DNA of 11,620 bases from an uncultured Collinsella sp. (GCA_902493985.1 CABURR010000061.1:1-11620); one strand, 5' to 3'. Positions 1 through 6,885 are shown, counted from the stretch's first letter. Program-made: numbers and translations. The notes: generated from the sequence alone by a model not told the origin.

Positions 1-801
1 ATGACCAACATGCCACCCATCATGGGCGTGGCGGGCGACCAGCAGGCGTCGCTGTTCGGCCACTGCTGCTTCCATCCCGGCCAGACCAAAAACACCTATG
101 GCACGGGTTGCTTTATGCTCATGAACACCGGCGACGAGATCGTCGAATCCAAGAACGGTCTGGTCTCCACGATCGGTATCGCCGCGGACGGCAAGATCAG
201 CTATGCGCTCGAGGGCTCTATCTTTGCCGCCGGCTCAACCATGAACTGGCTGCGCAACAACATGGGCATCATCTCGAGCGTGAGCGAGTCCGCGCAACTC
301 GCCGTTTCGATCAACGACAACGAGGGCTGCTACTTCGTCCCCGCCTTCGCAGGCCTGGGCGCTCCCTGGTGGGACCCGCATGCTCGCGGTATCGTGTGCG
401 GCCTGACCGGCGCCTCGAGTCGCGCGACCATTGTGCGTGCAGCCTGTGAGTCCATGGCCTACCAGAGTTATGACGTGCTACGCGCCATGGAGCAGGACGT
501 GGGACTTTCGATTGAGCGCCTGTCTGTCGACGGCGGCGCCTCGCGCAACGAGTTCATCATGCAATTCCAGGCTGATCTGCTGGATATCCCTGTGCTGCAG
601 TGCGAGACGGTGGAGACCACGGCGATTGGCGCCGCGTACTTGGCGGGCCTTGCTGTCGGCTATTGGGAGGATTTGGAGGAGCTGGAGCAAAACGCTCAGA
701 TCGTCAAAGTCTTCCATCCTCACATGTCCGCCGAGCGCCGTGAGAGCAACCTCGCTGGTTGGCATGATGCCGTCAAGCGTTCGCTCAACACCGCTCAGTA
801 G
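1..801 (+). CDS. glpK: Glycerol kinase, C-terminal part (5' end outside window)
   Basis: Glycerol kinase phosphorylates glycerol with ATP to sn-glycerol 3-phosphate in the cytoplasm, feeding glycolysis and lipid synthesis. The frame is open from base 1 and stops with TAG at 799-801, giving 266 residues. A full-length family member has about 500, so the N-terminal half lies upstream and the ATG at base 1 is probably internal. The fragment aligns by eye without gaps to the second half of E. coli GlpK. It begins just before the AGDQQ motif, whose aspartate (residue 13 here) is the family's catalytic base. It continues through YGTGCFMLMNTG (33-44), VPAFAGLGAPWWDP (113-126), the nucleotide-site segment DGGASRN (177-183) and the conserved end around AGWHDAVKR (252-260). 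No frameshift or missing motif is visible in this part. A related FGGY-family sugar kinase is unlikely given the glycerol-kinase-specific motifs. Confidence 0.96.
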   Translation: MTNMPPIMGVAGDQQASLFGHCCFHPGQTKNTYGTGCFMLMNTGDEIVESKNGLVSTIGIAADGKISYALEGSIFAAGSTMNWLRNNMGIISSVSESAQLAVSINDNEGCYFVPAFAGLGAPWWDPHARGIVCGLTGASSRATIVRAACESMAYQSYDVLRAMEQDVGLSIERLSVDGGASRNEFIMQFQADLLDIPVLQCETVETTAIGAAYLAGLAVGYWEDLEELEQNAQIVKVFHPHMSAERRESNLAGWHDAVKRSLNTAQ

Positions 802-923
802 GGTTGCGACGAGCTGCTCGATACAACAAACCGTTAAACTTATGCACGGCGCGAGGCAACAATGTCGCCATGCGTCTTGCCAGCAAGGCCATCTTCCGGC
901 CGCAATGAAAGGGGCATCAACCC
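802..923. other. glpK-upp intergenic region
   Basis: This 122-base gap holds no open frame of note. I see no convincing hairpin plus T-run that would terminate glpK, and no good -35/-10 pair for upp. The only clear signal is the SD GAAAGGGG at 907-914, nine bases before the upp ATG. Whether upp is co-transcribed with glpK or has its own weak promoter cannot be decided from the sequence. Confidence 0.6.
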
Positions 924-1571
924 ATGACCGTCACCTACGATACGTCCCGTGTGACCCTTGTCGATCACCCACTCGTCCAGCACAAGCTGTCGATCTTGCG
1001 CGACAAGAGCACTGGCACCAACCAGTTCCGCCAGCTCGTGCGCGAGCTTGCGCTCTTTGACGGCTACGAGGCCATGCGCGACCTGCCCATGGAAGACGTC
1101 GAGGTCGAGACCCCCATCACCACCGCAACGTTTAAGCAGCTCGCCGGCAAAAAGCTCGCCATCGTTCCCATCCTGCGTGCGGGCCTCGGCATGGTCGACG
1201 GTATCCTCGACTTGGTACCCTCGGCTCGCGTGGGCCACATTGGAATGGAGCGCGACGAGGTTACTCACGAGCCGCATGAGTATTACTGCAAGATGCCCAA
1301 GGATATCGATCAGCGCATCTGCCTGGTTGTCGACCCCATGCTCGCCACGGGCGGTTCGGCCGAGATGGCCATCAGCTACCTGCGCGAGCGCGGTGTCAAG
1401 GATATCCGCATGCTGTGCATCGTCGCCGCGCCCGAGGGCCTCAAGTCGCTGACCGAAAAGGACCCTGACGTACATATTTATACGTGCGCCATCGACGACC
1501 ATCTCAACGAGGCCGCCTATATCGTTCCCGGCCTGGGCGACGCCGGCGACCGCATCTACGGTACGCTCTAG
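924..1571 (+). CDS. upp: Uracil phosphoribosyltransferase
   Basis: This salvage enzyme converts uracil plus PRPP into UMP and pyrophosphate in the cytoplasm. The product is 215 residues, close to the roughly 208 usual for bacterial Upp. Family motifs are in order: PILRAGLGM (82-90), the PRPP-binding loop VVDPMLATGGS (135-145) and the C-terminal uracil-binding segment YIVPGLGDAGDRIYGT (199-214). The ATG at 924 is preceded by the SD GAAAGGGG (907-914) at nine bases, and the N-terminus starts at the family's usual place ahead of the HPLVQHKL motif (15-22), so this start is well supported. The gene stands between glpK and the ATP synthase operon. In many Gram-positive bacteria upp lies near the atp operon, so the position is conventional. 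No PyrR-type leader or attenuator is visible upstream. Confidence 0.97.
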   Translation: MTVTYDTSRVTLVDHPLVQHKLSILRDKSTGTNQFRQLVRELALFDGYEAMRDLPMEDVEVETPITTATFKQLAGKKLAIVPILRAGLGMVDGILDLVPSARVGHIGMERDEVTHEPHEYYCKMPKDIDQRICLVVDPMLATGGSAEMAISYLRERGVKDIRMLCIVAAPEGLKSLTEKDPDVHIYTCAIDDHLNEAAYIVPGLGDAGDRIYGTL

Positions 1572-1762
1572 TCGTTGGGCCTTGTCGGCTACGGTCACAA
1601 ATACGAAGAAATGGTGCGCGCGGGCGAGCAAAAGTCGTCCACGCGCACTTCTGTTAACGGACGTTTTGCGCTGAGGGGTTCGAAAAAACGTATTACCGTA
1701 CCTGCGGCATAAAGAAGGCCTTAAGAAAACGTACAGGTGCGTATTAACCGTTTGTTTTACGG
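1572..1762. other. upp-atp intergenic region with repeated motifs
   Basis: The gap between the upp stop and the first atp gene (start 1852) is 280 bases and holds no supported gene. The first half, to about 1650, shows nothing I can name. From about 1654 it is AT-rich against its surroundings. It contains ACGTTTT (1661-1667) facing AAAACGT (1685-1691), AAAACGTA again at 1726-1733, and the direct repeat CGTATTACCGT (1689-1699) / CGTATTAACCGT (1740-1751). CGTACCTG (1697-1704) can also pair with CAGGTGCG (1734-1741) with one G-U pair. No hairpin is followed by a T-run, so none is a clear upp terminator. The density of repeats just upstream of a promoter suggests regulator binding sites, but no known operator was recognised. 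Confidence 0.5.
1689..1751 (+). repeat. Direct repeat CGTATTA(A)CCGT upstream of the atp promoter
   Basis: Two near-identical copies, 1689-1699 and 1740-1751, differ by one inserted A and start 51 bases apart, about five helical turns. The second copy runs into AACCGT (1746-1751), which forms a 6-bp inverted repeat with ACGGTT (1759-1764) and so overlaps the putative -35. The copies are seen directly; a role as a binding site is inference. Confidence 0.5.
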
Positions 1763-1790
1763 TTGTACTTTAGCGATTGGCTCGTACAAT
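1763..1790 (+). promoter_or_regulatory. Putative sigma-70-type promoter of the atp operon
   Basis: A -10 candidate TACAAT (1785-1790, 5 of 6 consensus bases) lies 16 bases after TTGTAC (1763-1768, a weak -35 keeping the TTG). Transcription would begin near 1797, giving a leader of about 55 bases before the GTG at 1852. It is the best-placed candidate I found between upp and the operon. The -35 is poor, so activator help or a different start point is possible. Confidence 0.5.
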
Positions 1791-1851
1791 AGTCACCAAT
1801 GTTTGGCTGGGACTGTGCTGTGAGGCGTTAAAAAGGAAGGCGAGGAAGCCA

Positions 1852-2163
1852 GTGTTTCAGATAGTCGATCTGCTCGCTATCGTTGCAGGCGCCATCGCGG
1901 GCGCAATTGCCTTCCTTCCCTTTGTTTTTACGCTCAAGCCGGTTCTTGACGATAAGCAGAATGCGGACATGCTCAAGGGCATGGTGAGCCTGGCGGTCTC
2001 GGCAGTCGCCCTGCTCGTCTTTACCTTGGTTGTGTTTGCGTTGTTCGGAGAGGCATTTCGCATGTTCCTCCTGGGCGAGGCGATCGGCTTCGTGGCCTTT
2101 ATGGCCGCCTGCACGGTTCGCGTCGCCAAGGCGCTGCGAGATCCTCATGAGGTCGAAAGGTAA
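1852..2163 (+). CDS. Small membrane protein, first gene of atp operon (AtpI-like by position)
   Basis: I do not recognise this 103-residue protein by sequence. It is hydrophobic, with three likely membrane helices at about residues 5-27, 44-65 and 70-93, a short polar loop rich in D/K/N (29-42), and a basic, polar C-terminus. The GTG start at 1852 is chosen because AGGA within GAGGAAG lies five bases upstream, with AAGGAAGG a little earlier. The only earlier in-frame start, TTG 1777, lies upstream of and overlaps the putative -10, so it would not be on the mRNA. It directly precedes atpB (3-base gap), exactly where many bacteria carry atpI, a small membrane protein that helps c-ring assembly or stability. 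AtpI usually has four helices and is somewhat longer; function here is inferred from position, size and topology only. Confidence 0.75.
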   Translation: MFQIVDLLAIVAGAIAGAIAFLPFVFTLKPVLDDKQNADMLKGMVSLAVSAVALLVFTLVVFALFGEAFRMFLLGEAIGFVAFMAACTVRVAKALRDPHEVER

Positions 2164-2166
2164 GTC

Positions 2167-2970
2167 GTGGAAATTTTTGAAAAGCTGCCTGATGAGATTA
2201 ATCATCTGGTCAGCGAGTTCAGCTCCACCCCTGTCGTGGGCGATCTGAGCTGCGGCATCACGCAGTACTCGTTTTGGCTGATCGTCTCCACGATCGTGCT
2301 CCTGATCGTCCTGGCCGTGTTCAAGAAGAAGCAGACCCTGGTTCCCAAGGGCTTCTTCGTCAACGGTTTCGAGTACATCATCGAGTACGTCGAGAACGAT
2401 ATCGGCAAGGGCGTCGTGGGTGAGAACTGGAAGAAGCACTTCCCGTTCCTGTGCTCGCTTTTCCTGTTCATCCTGATCAATAACATGATCGGCCTGATCC
2501 CGGGAATGAAGCCCGGCACCGGCGCAATCGGCTCCACCGCCGCGCTCGCCATTTTCGCCTTCGTGTACTTCATCTACTACGGATGCAAGGCTCACGGCGT
2601 GATCGGCTACATCAAGAGCCTCGCCCCGCAGGGCGTGAGCTTCCCGATGAACGTGCTTGTGTGGGTCGTCGAGCTTTTCTCGACCTTCCTGCGCCTCATC
2701 ACGCTCGCCGTCCGTCTGTTCTGCAACATGTTCGCAGGACACGTGGTCATGGGCTCGTTCGCCATCATGGCGAGCATGTTCATGCAGCCGCTGCTTCAGC
2801 AGGTTTCCGCGGCCCACGCCGTCGGCGCCCTGCCTTCGCTGGCCTGGCTTGCCATCCTCATCCTGATCTATGCGATCGAGCTTGTGGTCGGCGCCATCCA
2901 GGCTTACGTCTTCACGGTCCTTACCGCCGTGTATGTCTCCGAGGCAGAGGAGGTCGCGGAGGAGGAGTAG
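2167..2970 (+). CDS. atpB: ATP synthase Fo subunit a
   Basis: Subunit a is the membrane stator that forms the two proton half-channels beside the c-ring. The 267-residue product has the family's multiple membrane helices (roughly 33-52, 93-114, 124-140, 162-182, 186-210 and 222-256). The signature region 174-192 includes the essential arginine, R183 in the VRLFCNM motif, matching E. coli R210. Q245 in GAIQAYVFTVLT matches E. coli Q252. The residues equivalent to E. coli E219 and H245 appear exchanged here, as H192 and E238, the arrangement also found in mitochondrial subunit a. The GTG start at 2167 is three bases after the upstream stop, with GAAAGG (2155-2160) at six bases. The acidic tail EAEEVAEEE is notable but unexceptional. 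Confidence 0.97.
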   Translation: MEIFEKLPDEINHLVSEFSSTPVVGDLSCGITQYSFWLIVSTIVLLIVLAVFKKKQTLVPKGFFVNGFEYIIEYVENDIGKGVVGENWKKHFPFLCSLFLFILINNMIGLIPGMKPGTGAIGSTAALAIFAFVYFIYYGCKAHGVIGYIKSLAPQGVSFPMNVLVWVVELFSTFLRLITLAVRLFCNMFAGHVVMGSFAIMASMFMQPLLQQVSAAHAVGALPSLAWLAILILIYAIELVVGAIQAYVFTVLTAVYVSEAEEVAEEE

Positions 2971-3082
2971 TCTTCCGTTCGCGCCTTAAAGGTAAGGCAA
3001 TTCGTTAAACCGCCGGTGCCCGTACCCATGGAGCCCGGCAGTTATAAAAAGGTTATCCTGCGTGAAAAAAGACACGCACGAC
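2971..3082. promoter_or_regulatory. Long atpB-atpE spacer with possible hairpin
   Basis: This is the only long gap inside the operon (124 bases from the atpB stop to the chosen atpE start). GCCGG (3012-3016) can pair with CCGGC (3035-3039) around an 18-base loop, followed by an A/T-rich stretch (3041-3055) ahead of the atpE SD. No T-run follows the hairpin, so it is not a terminator. In E. coli the atpE leader boosts translation of the high-copy c subunit; a similar role, or an mRNA processing site, is inference. Confidence 0.35.
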
Positions 3083-3090
3083 AAAGGAGG
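3083..3090 (+). promoter_or_regulatory. Strong ribosome binding site deciding the atpE start
   Basis: AAAGGAGG is a near-perfect SD ending four bases before GTG 3095. An in-frame GTG at 3062 also exists, with a weaker AAAAGG (3047-3052) nine bases before it. If translation began at 3062 this perfect SD would lie inside the coding region, which argues for 3095. Confidence 0.7.
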
Positions 3091-3094
3091 AATC

Positions 3095-3289
3095 GTGGGA
3101 GTTATCGGTTACGGTCTCGGTGTTATCGGCGCTGGTCTTGCTATCGGCCTGTCTGCTCTGGGTGCTACGGGTGCTATGGCCCGTCAGCCTGAGGTCCAGG
3201 GCCGCGTGTTCACCGTCTTCATCATGGGCTCCGCCTTTGGCGAGGCTCTGGCTCTGATCGGCTTCGTTGTCGCGCTGATCGTTAAATAG
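3095..3289 (+). CDS. atpE: ATP synthase Fo subunit c
   Basis: Subunit c forms the rotating ring; each copy carries one ion on a membrane carboxylate. From GTG 3095 the product is 64 residues: helix 1 (about 2-28) with a Gly-rich GxGxxGxG pattern, the polar loop ARQPE (29-33), and helix 2 (about 37-62) with the ion-carrying glutamate E50 in FGEALALIG. Helix 1 aligns without gaps to typical c subunits back from the loop, but the N-terminus is several residues shorter than the usual 70-80 residue proteins. Starting at GTG 3062 would add an 11-residue polar stretch and give 75 residues, so the start is not certain. The usual Na+ ligands (a Gln in helix 1 and Ser/Thr after the Glu) are replaced by Ile and Ala, which points to proton coupling. 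Confidence 0.92.
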   Translation: MGVIGYGLGVIGAGLAIGLSALGATGAMARQPEVQGRVFTVFIMGSAFGEALALIGFVVALIVK

Positions 3290-3304
3290 CACGGAGCGTC
3301 AAGT

Positions 3305-3907
3305 ATGAATCTTTCATCCCAGAAGAGCGCGATCGCACTCTCCGCGTCCGCGGCCGCGCTGCTCATGCCGGTTTCCGCGTTCGCCGAGGACGGCGCTGCC
3401 GGTGCGGACATCCTCATCCCTAAGATGGCGGAGTTCATCCCGGCGCTTATCGCCTTCCTGATTATCTGGATCGTGCTGGCCAAGGTCGCCCTGCCGGGCA
3501 TCATGAAAACCATGGAGGAGCGCGGCAAGAAGATCGAGGAGAGCCTCGACGAGGCCGAGAAGACCAAGCAGGAGGCCATCGCCAAGCGCGCTGAGTCCGA
3601 CTCGATCGTCACCGACGCCCGTCGTCAGGCTGCCGACATCGTTCTCGAGGCCCGTAAGGACGCCGAGTCCGAGCGCGCCCGTATCATCGAGGCTGCTCAC
3701 AAGGAGGCCGAGGAGATCATCGCCAAGGCCCATACGACCGTCGAGGACGAGCGCAAGTCCATCTACGCCGGTGCCGCGAGCTCCATCGCCGACCTGTCCG
3801 TTGCCGTCGCCACCAAGATCGTGGGCGAGGCACTCGAGGACGAGTCCGAGCAGAAGAAGCTCATCGAGCGCTACATCCAGGAAGCAGGTAGCCTGAATGC
3901 CGACTAG
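3305..3907 (+). CDS. atpF: ATP synthase Fo subunit b
   Basis: Subunit b is the peripheral stalk that holds F1 against rotation. The 200-residue product has a membrane helix at about 43-64, followed by a long charged Ala/Glu/Lys/Arg-rich helix (about 68-165) typical of the b dimer coiled coil, and a C-terminal part (about 158-200) that contacts delta. Unlike E. coli b (156 residues, membrane helix at the very N-terminus) it carries an extra hydrophobic N-terminal segment (8-27) that reads like a signal peptide with an AFA|ED cleavage site after residue 27. There is no lipobox cysteine. ATG 3305 has GGAG (3293-3296) eight bases upstream. The gene overlaps atpH by 11 bases, which suggests coupled translation. 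Confidence 0.95.
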   Translation: MNLSSQKSAIALSASAAALLMPVSAFAEDGAAGADILIPKMAEFIPALIAFLIIWIVLAKVALPGIMKTMEERGKKIEESLDEAEKTKQEAIAKRAESDSIVTDARRQAADIVLEARKDAESERARIIEAAHKEAEEIIAKAHTTVEDERKSIYAGAASSIADLSVAVATKIVGEALEDESEQKKLIERYIQEAGSLNAD

Positions 3908-4373
3908 CCGCTATCAGGACAAGGTACTCGAGACCTACGCGCGCTCCCTTTTGGAAGCCGCCAAGGCCGAGAACCATGTGTTCGAGGACCTCGAGATGAT
4001 CGAGCGCTTGGCTTCTGCCAGCCCCGAGATCATCGCCGTGCTCGACACCATGTCCAAGCGCGACCAGCTCGACCTTCTTCCCAAGGTGGCAGCTGCCTTT
4101 AAGTATGTTGCCGAGGAAGACGAGGATGTAGTGGGCGTGACCGTCACCACGGCGATCCCGCTCGACGACGAGCTGCGTCAAACCATCACTAAGAAATGCG
4201 AGCAGGACTTCGGCCGCAAGGTATTCCTTATCGAGCAGGTCGACCCGTCTATCGTGGGCGGCCTGGTGCTCGAGGCCCGCGGCGAGCGTCGTGACATTTC
4301 CGTCAAGACGCAGCTGCGCGTCGCGCAGGAGACCCTCGCAAACTCTGCTAATTCGTACGGAGGTGAAGCCTAA
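3897..4373 (+). CDS. atpH: ATP synthase F1 subunit delta (OSCP)
   Basis: Delta sits on top of the alpha/beta hexamer and links it to the b stalk. The product is 158 residues, somewhat shorter than the usual 175-180. The N-terminal helical domain begins with the family-like pattern VLETYARSLLEAAK (10-23). The C-terminal domain carries the OSCP signature region, FLIEQVDPSIVGGLVLEARG (110-129). Start ATG 3897 lies inside the end of atpF (11-base overlap), with AGG (3886-3888) eight bases upstream; the weak SD fits translational coupling. The stop TAA overlaps the atpA ATG by one base (TAATG at 4371-4375). No fusion with b is seen, unlike mycobacteria, where a b-like segment is fused to delta. 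Confidence 0.94.
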   Translation: MPTSRYQDKVLETYARSLLEAAKAENHVFEDLEMIERLASASPEIIAVLDTMSKRDQLDLLPKVAAAFKYVAEEDEDVVGVTVTTAIPLDDELRQTITKKCEQDFGRKVFLIEQVDPSIVGGLVLEARGERRDISVKTQLRVAQETLANSANSYGGEA

Positions 4374-5971
4374 TGTCCGAAACCCTCAATGCCCAGGATA
4401 TCGCCAAGAAACTGCAGGAGCAGCTCACGAGCCTCTCCGCGACGGTCGATACGCATGAGGTTTCAACGGTCGACGAGGTAGGCGACGGCATCGCGCGCGT
4501 CTCCGGCCTCAAGAGCGCCATGGCAGGCGAGCTTCTGGAGTTCAAGAGCTCCGATACCGGTGAGACCGTCTTCGGCCTTGCCCAGAACCTTGACCGTGAC
4601 GAGGTCGGCGCCGTTCTGTTCGGTGCCGTCGACTCCATCAAGGAAGGCGACGAGTGCCGCACCACTGGCCGCATTATGGATATCCCCGTGAGCCGTGCCA
4701 TGCTCGGCCGCGTCGTCAATCCGCTCGGCCAGCCCATCGACGGCCTGGGCGACATCGTCGCCACGCATCGTCGCCCCATCGAGTTCAAGGCCCCCGGTGT
4801 CATCGACCGTACCCCGGTGTGCGAGCCGGTTCAGACCGGCCTGTTGGCCATCGACTCCATGGTGCCTATCGGCCGCGGTCAGCGTGAGCTCATCATCGGC
4901 GACCGTAAGACCGGTAAGACCGCCATTGCCATCGACGCTATCCTCAATCAGCGCGGCAAGGGCATGGTCTGCATCTATGTCGCCATCGGTCAGAAGGCCT
5001 CCACGGTTGCCAACATCCGCGAGACCCTCGCTCAGCACGGTGCGCTCGACTACACCATCATCGTTTCGGCCACCGCTGCCGATTCCGCCCCTATGCAGTA
5101 CATCGCGCCTATGGCCGGTGCCGCTATCGGCGAGTTCTTCATGTACAACGGCGAGGACGGTAAGCCCGCCAGCGAGACCAACCCCGGCGGCCACGTGCTC
5201 GTCATCTACGACGACCTGTCCAAGCAGGCCGTGGCCTACCGTCAGATGTCGCTGACGCTGCATCGTCCGCCCGGACGCGAGGCCTATCCTGGCGACATCT
5301 TCTACCTGCACTCTCGTCTGCTCGAGCGTGCCGTCAAGATGTCCAAGAAGAACGGTTACGGCTCCATGACGGCTCTGCCGATCATCGAGACCCAGGACGG
5401 CGACGTCTCGGCCTACATTCCGACCAACGTCATTTCCATTACCGATGGTCAGATCTACCTGCAGTCCGAGCTCTTCTTCCAGGGTCAGCGCCCGGCAGTC
5501 GACGTGGGTATCTCCGTGTCCCGCGTCGGTGGCGATGCACAGACCAAGGCCATGAAGCAGGTCGCCGGCAACCTCCGTCTGGACCTCGCTTCCTATCAGG
5601 AGCTCGCTGGCTTTACCCAGTTTGGCTCCGACCTTGACGAGGCTACTCAGAAGCAGCTGACCCATGGTGCCCGCATGACCGAGCTCCTTAAGCAGCCGCG
5701 CTACAAGCCGTTTGAGGTTGGCGAGCAGATCGTTACGCTGTTTGCCGGCAACGAGGGCTTCCTGGATGACCTGGAGATCGCCGACGTGCTGCCTTTCCGT
5801 GCCGAGCTCGTCGAGTACATGGACAATGGCTTTGGCTCGCTGCTCGACAAGGTTCGCGCCAAGAAGATCGACGACGACACCAAGGCTGAGCTCCTGCGCG
5901 TCATCGGTGACTTCAAACAGCAGTTCATGGCCAAGCACCATGCCGATACGACTGGATCAGAGGAGAACTAA
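4373..5971 (+). CDS. atpA: ATP synthase F1 subunit alpha
   Basis: Alpha forms the hexamer with beta, holds the non-catalytic nucleotide sites and supplies the arginine finger. The 532-residue product has the N-terminal beta-barrel region (about 28-95), the Walker A motif GDRKTGKT (176-183), IYDDLSKQAVAYR (278-290), and the alpha/beta signature PAVDVGISVS (374-383) followed by the arginine finger R384. The helical C-terminal domain runs from about 395. Compared from memory with E. coli alpha there is a roughly 12-residue insertion at about 263-274 (GKPASETNPGGH) between GEFFMYNGED and VLVIYDD. ATG 4373 follows the excellent SD GGAGGTGA (4359-4366) at six bases and overlaps the atpH stop by one base. 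Confidence 0.98.
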   Translation: MSETLNAQDIAKKLQEQLTSLSATVDTHEVSTVDEVGDGIARVSGLKSAMAGELLEFKSSDTGETVFGLAQNLDRDEVGAVLFGAVDSIKEGDECRTTGRIMDIPVSRAMLGRVVNPLGQPIDGLGDIVATHRRPIEFKAPGVIDRTPVCEPVQTGLLAIDSMVPIGRGQRELIIGDRKTGKTAIAIDAILNQRGKGMVCIYVAIGQKASTVANIRETLAQHGALDYTIIVSATAADSAPMQYIAPMAGAAIGEFFMYNGEDGKPASETNPGGHVLVIYDDLSKQAVAYRQMSLTLHRPPGREAYPGDIFYLHSRLLERAVKMSKKNGYGSMTALPIIETQDGDVSAYIPTNVISITDGQIYLQSELFFQGQRPAVDVGISVSRVGGDAQTKAMKQVAGNLRLDLASYQELAGFTQFGSDLDEATQKQLTHGARMTELLKQPRYKPFEVGEQIVTLFAGNEGFLDDLEIADVLPFRAELVEYMDNGFGSLLDKVRAKKIDDDTKAELLRVIGDFKQQFMAKHHADTTGSEEN

Positions 5972-5976
5972 GCCCT

Positions 5977-6884
5977 ATGGCCAACCTTCGCGACATTAAG
6001 AAGCGAATCTCCTCGGTTACCACGACCAAGCAGATCACGCGCACGATGGAGATGGTTTCTACGGCCAAGATCCGTCGTGCCCTCGATCGCTCCAAGCAGG
6101 CCGAGCCCTATAAGGAGGCGCTGACCGACGTCATGCTGACGGTTGCCGGCGACGCCTCCTGCTCGGGCACCGATCCCATGCTGCAGAAGCATGAGAGCGT
6201 CAAGCATGGCCTGATTGTCGTCATTGCTTCGGACCGCGGCCTTGCCGGCGGTTTCAATACGACGGTGGAGCGCACGGCCGAAAAGCTCGCCGCTTCTTGG
6301 GCGAACGATGGCATCGAGTGCGAGATCATCGCGTGTGGGCGCAAACCGGCCACGTATTTCCGTGACCGCGCAAACGTCACCATGCACTTTGAGGGCAATT
6401 CCTCCGAGCCCGATTTTAATCAGGCCCGCATGATCTCCTCTCATATCTGCGATGCGTATCGTGCCGGTGAGCTTGACCGTGTTGAGCTTGTCTACCACCA
6501 CGCCAAGAACCGCGTGGATCAGGAGCTTCGCGTCGAGCATTTGCTGCCGCTCGACCCCGAGATGATCGCTATGGCCCACGGTCCGCGTAAGAACGAGACC
6601 GACGCCCCTAAGCGCATCTCGTCCACGTTCGAGTTCGTGCCCTCTCCCGAGCATGTTCTCGGCAAGCTTGTGCCGTCTTATATCCTGACGGTCATCTACC
6701 AGGCCCTGATCGATTCGGCGGCTGCCGAGCAGGGTGCACGCCGCAAGGCCATGCACTCCGCGACGGAAAATGCCACCGCGATCATCTCGACCCTTACCCG
6801 CACGTATAGTCGCGTGCGCCAGGCTTCGATCACGACCGAGATCAACGAGATCGTCGGCGGAGCCTCAGCATTGGAGGAACAGTA

Positions 6885-6885
<1 letters not shown>
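5977..6885 (+). CDS. atpG: ATP synthase F1 subunit gamma
   Basis: Gamma is the central rotor shaft that converts c-ring rotation into conformational change in beta. The 302-residue product (E. coli: 287) has the N-terminal coiled-coil helix LRDIKKRISSVTTTKQITRT (4-23), the Rossmann-like middle domain with SDRGLAGGFN (85-94), and the C-terminal helix with the family signature ITTEINEIVGGASA (285-298). The segment 200-226 between middle domain and C-terminal helix is polar and a little longer than in E. coli, accounting for the added length. ATG 5977 lies five bases after the atpA stop, with AGAGGAG (5959-5965) eleven bases upstream, partly inside atpA. The stop overlaps the atpD ATG by one base. 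Confidence 0.97.

Noticed and set aside
802..923. Riboswitch or pyrimidine attenuator before upp
   Set aside because: No terminator/antiterminator pair, PyrR-like site or known riboswitch core was found in the 122 bases.
1777..1851. Upstream TTG start extending the first atp-operon gene by 25 codons
   Set aside because: It lies before and across the putative -10, has no SD, and adds a basic unconserved-looking segment. GTG 1852 has a good SD.
3095..3289. Na+-translocating c-ring
   Set aside because: The helix-1 Gln is replaced by Ile and the residue after the ion-carrying Glu is Ala, so the Na+ ligand set is missing.
4463..5941. Long open frame on the minus strand opposite atpA
   Set aside because: It mirrors atpA exactly. 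Strong G/C third-position bias keeps an antisense frame open; the translation has no recognisable domain and no SD.
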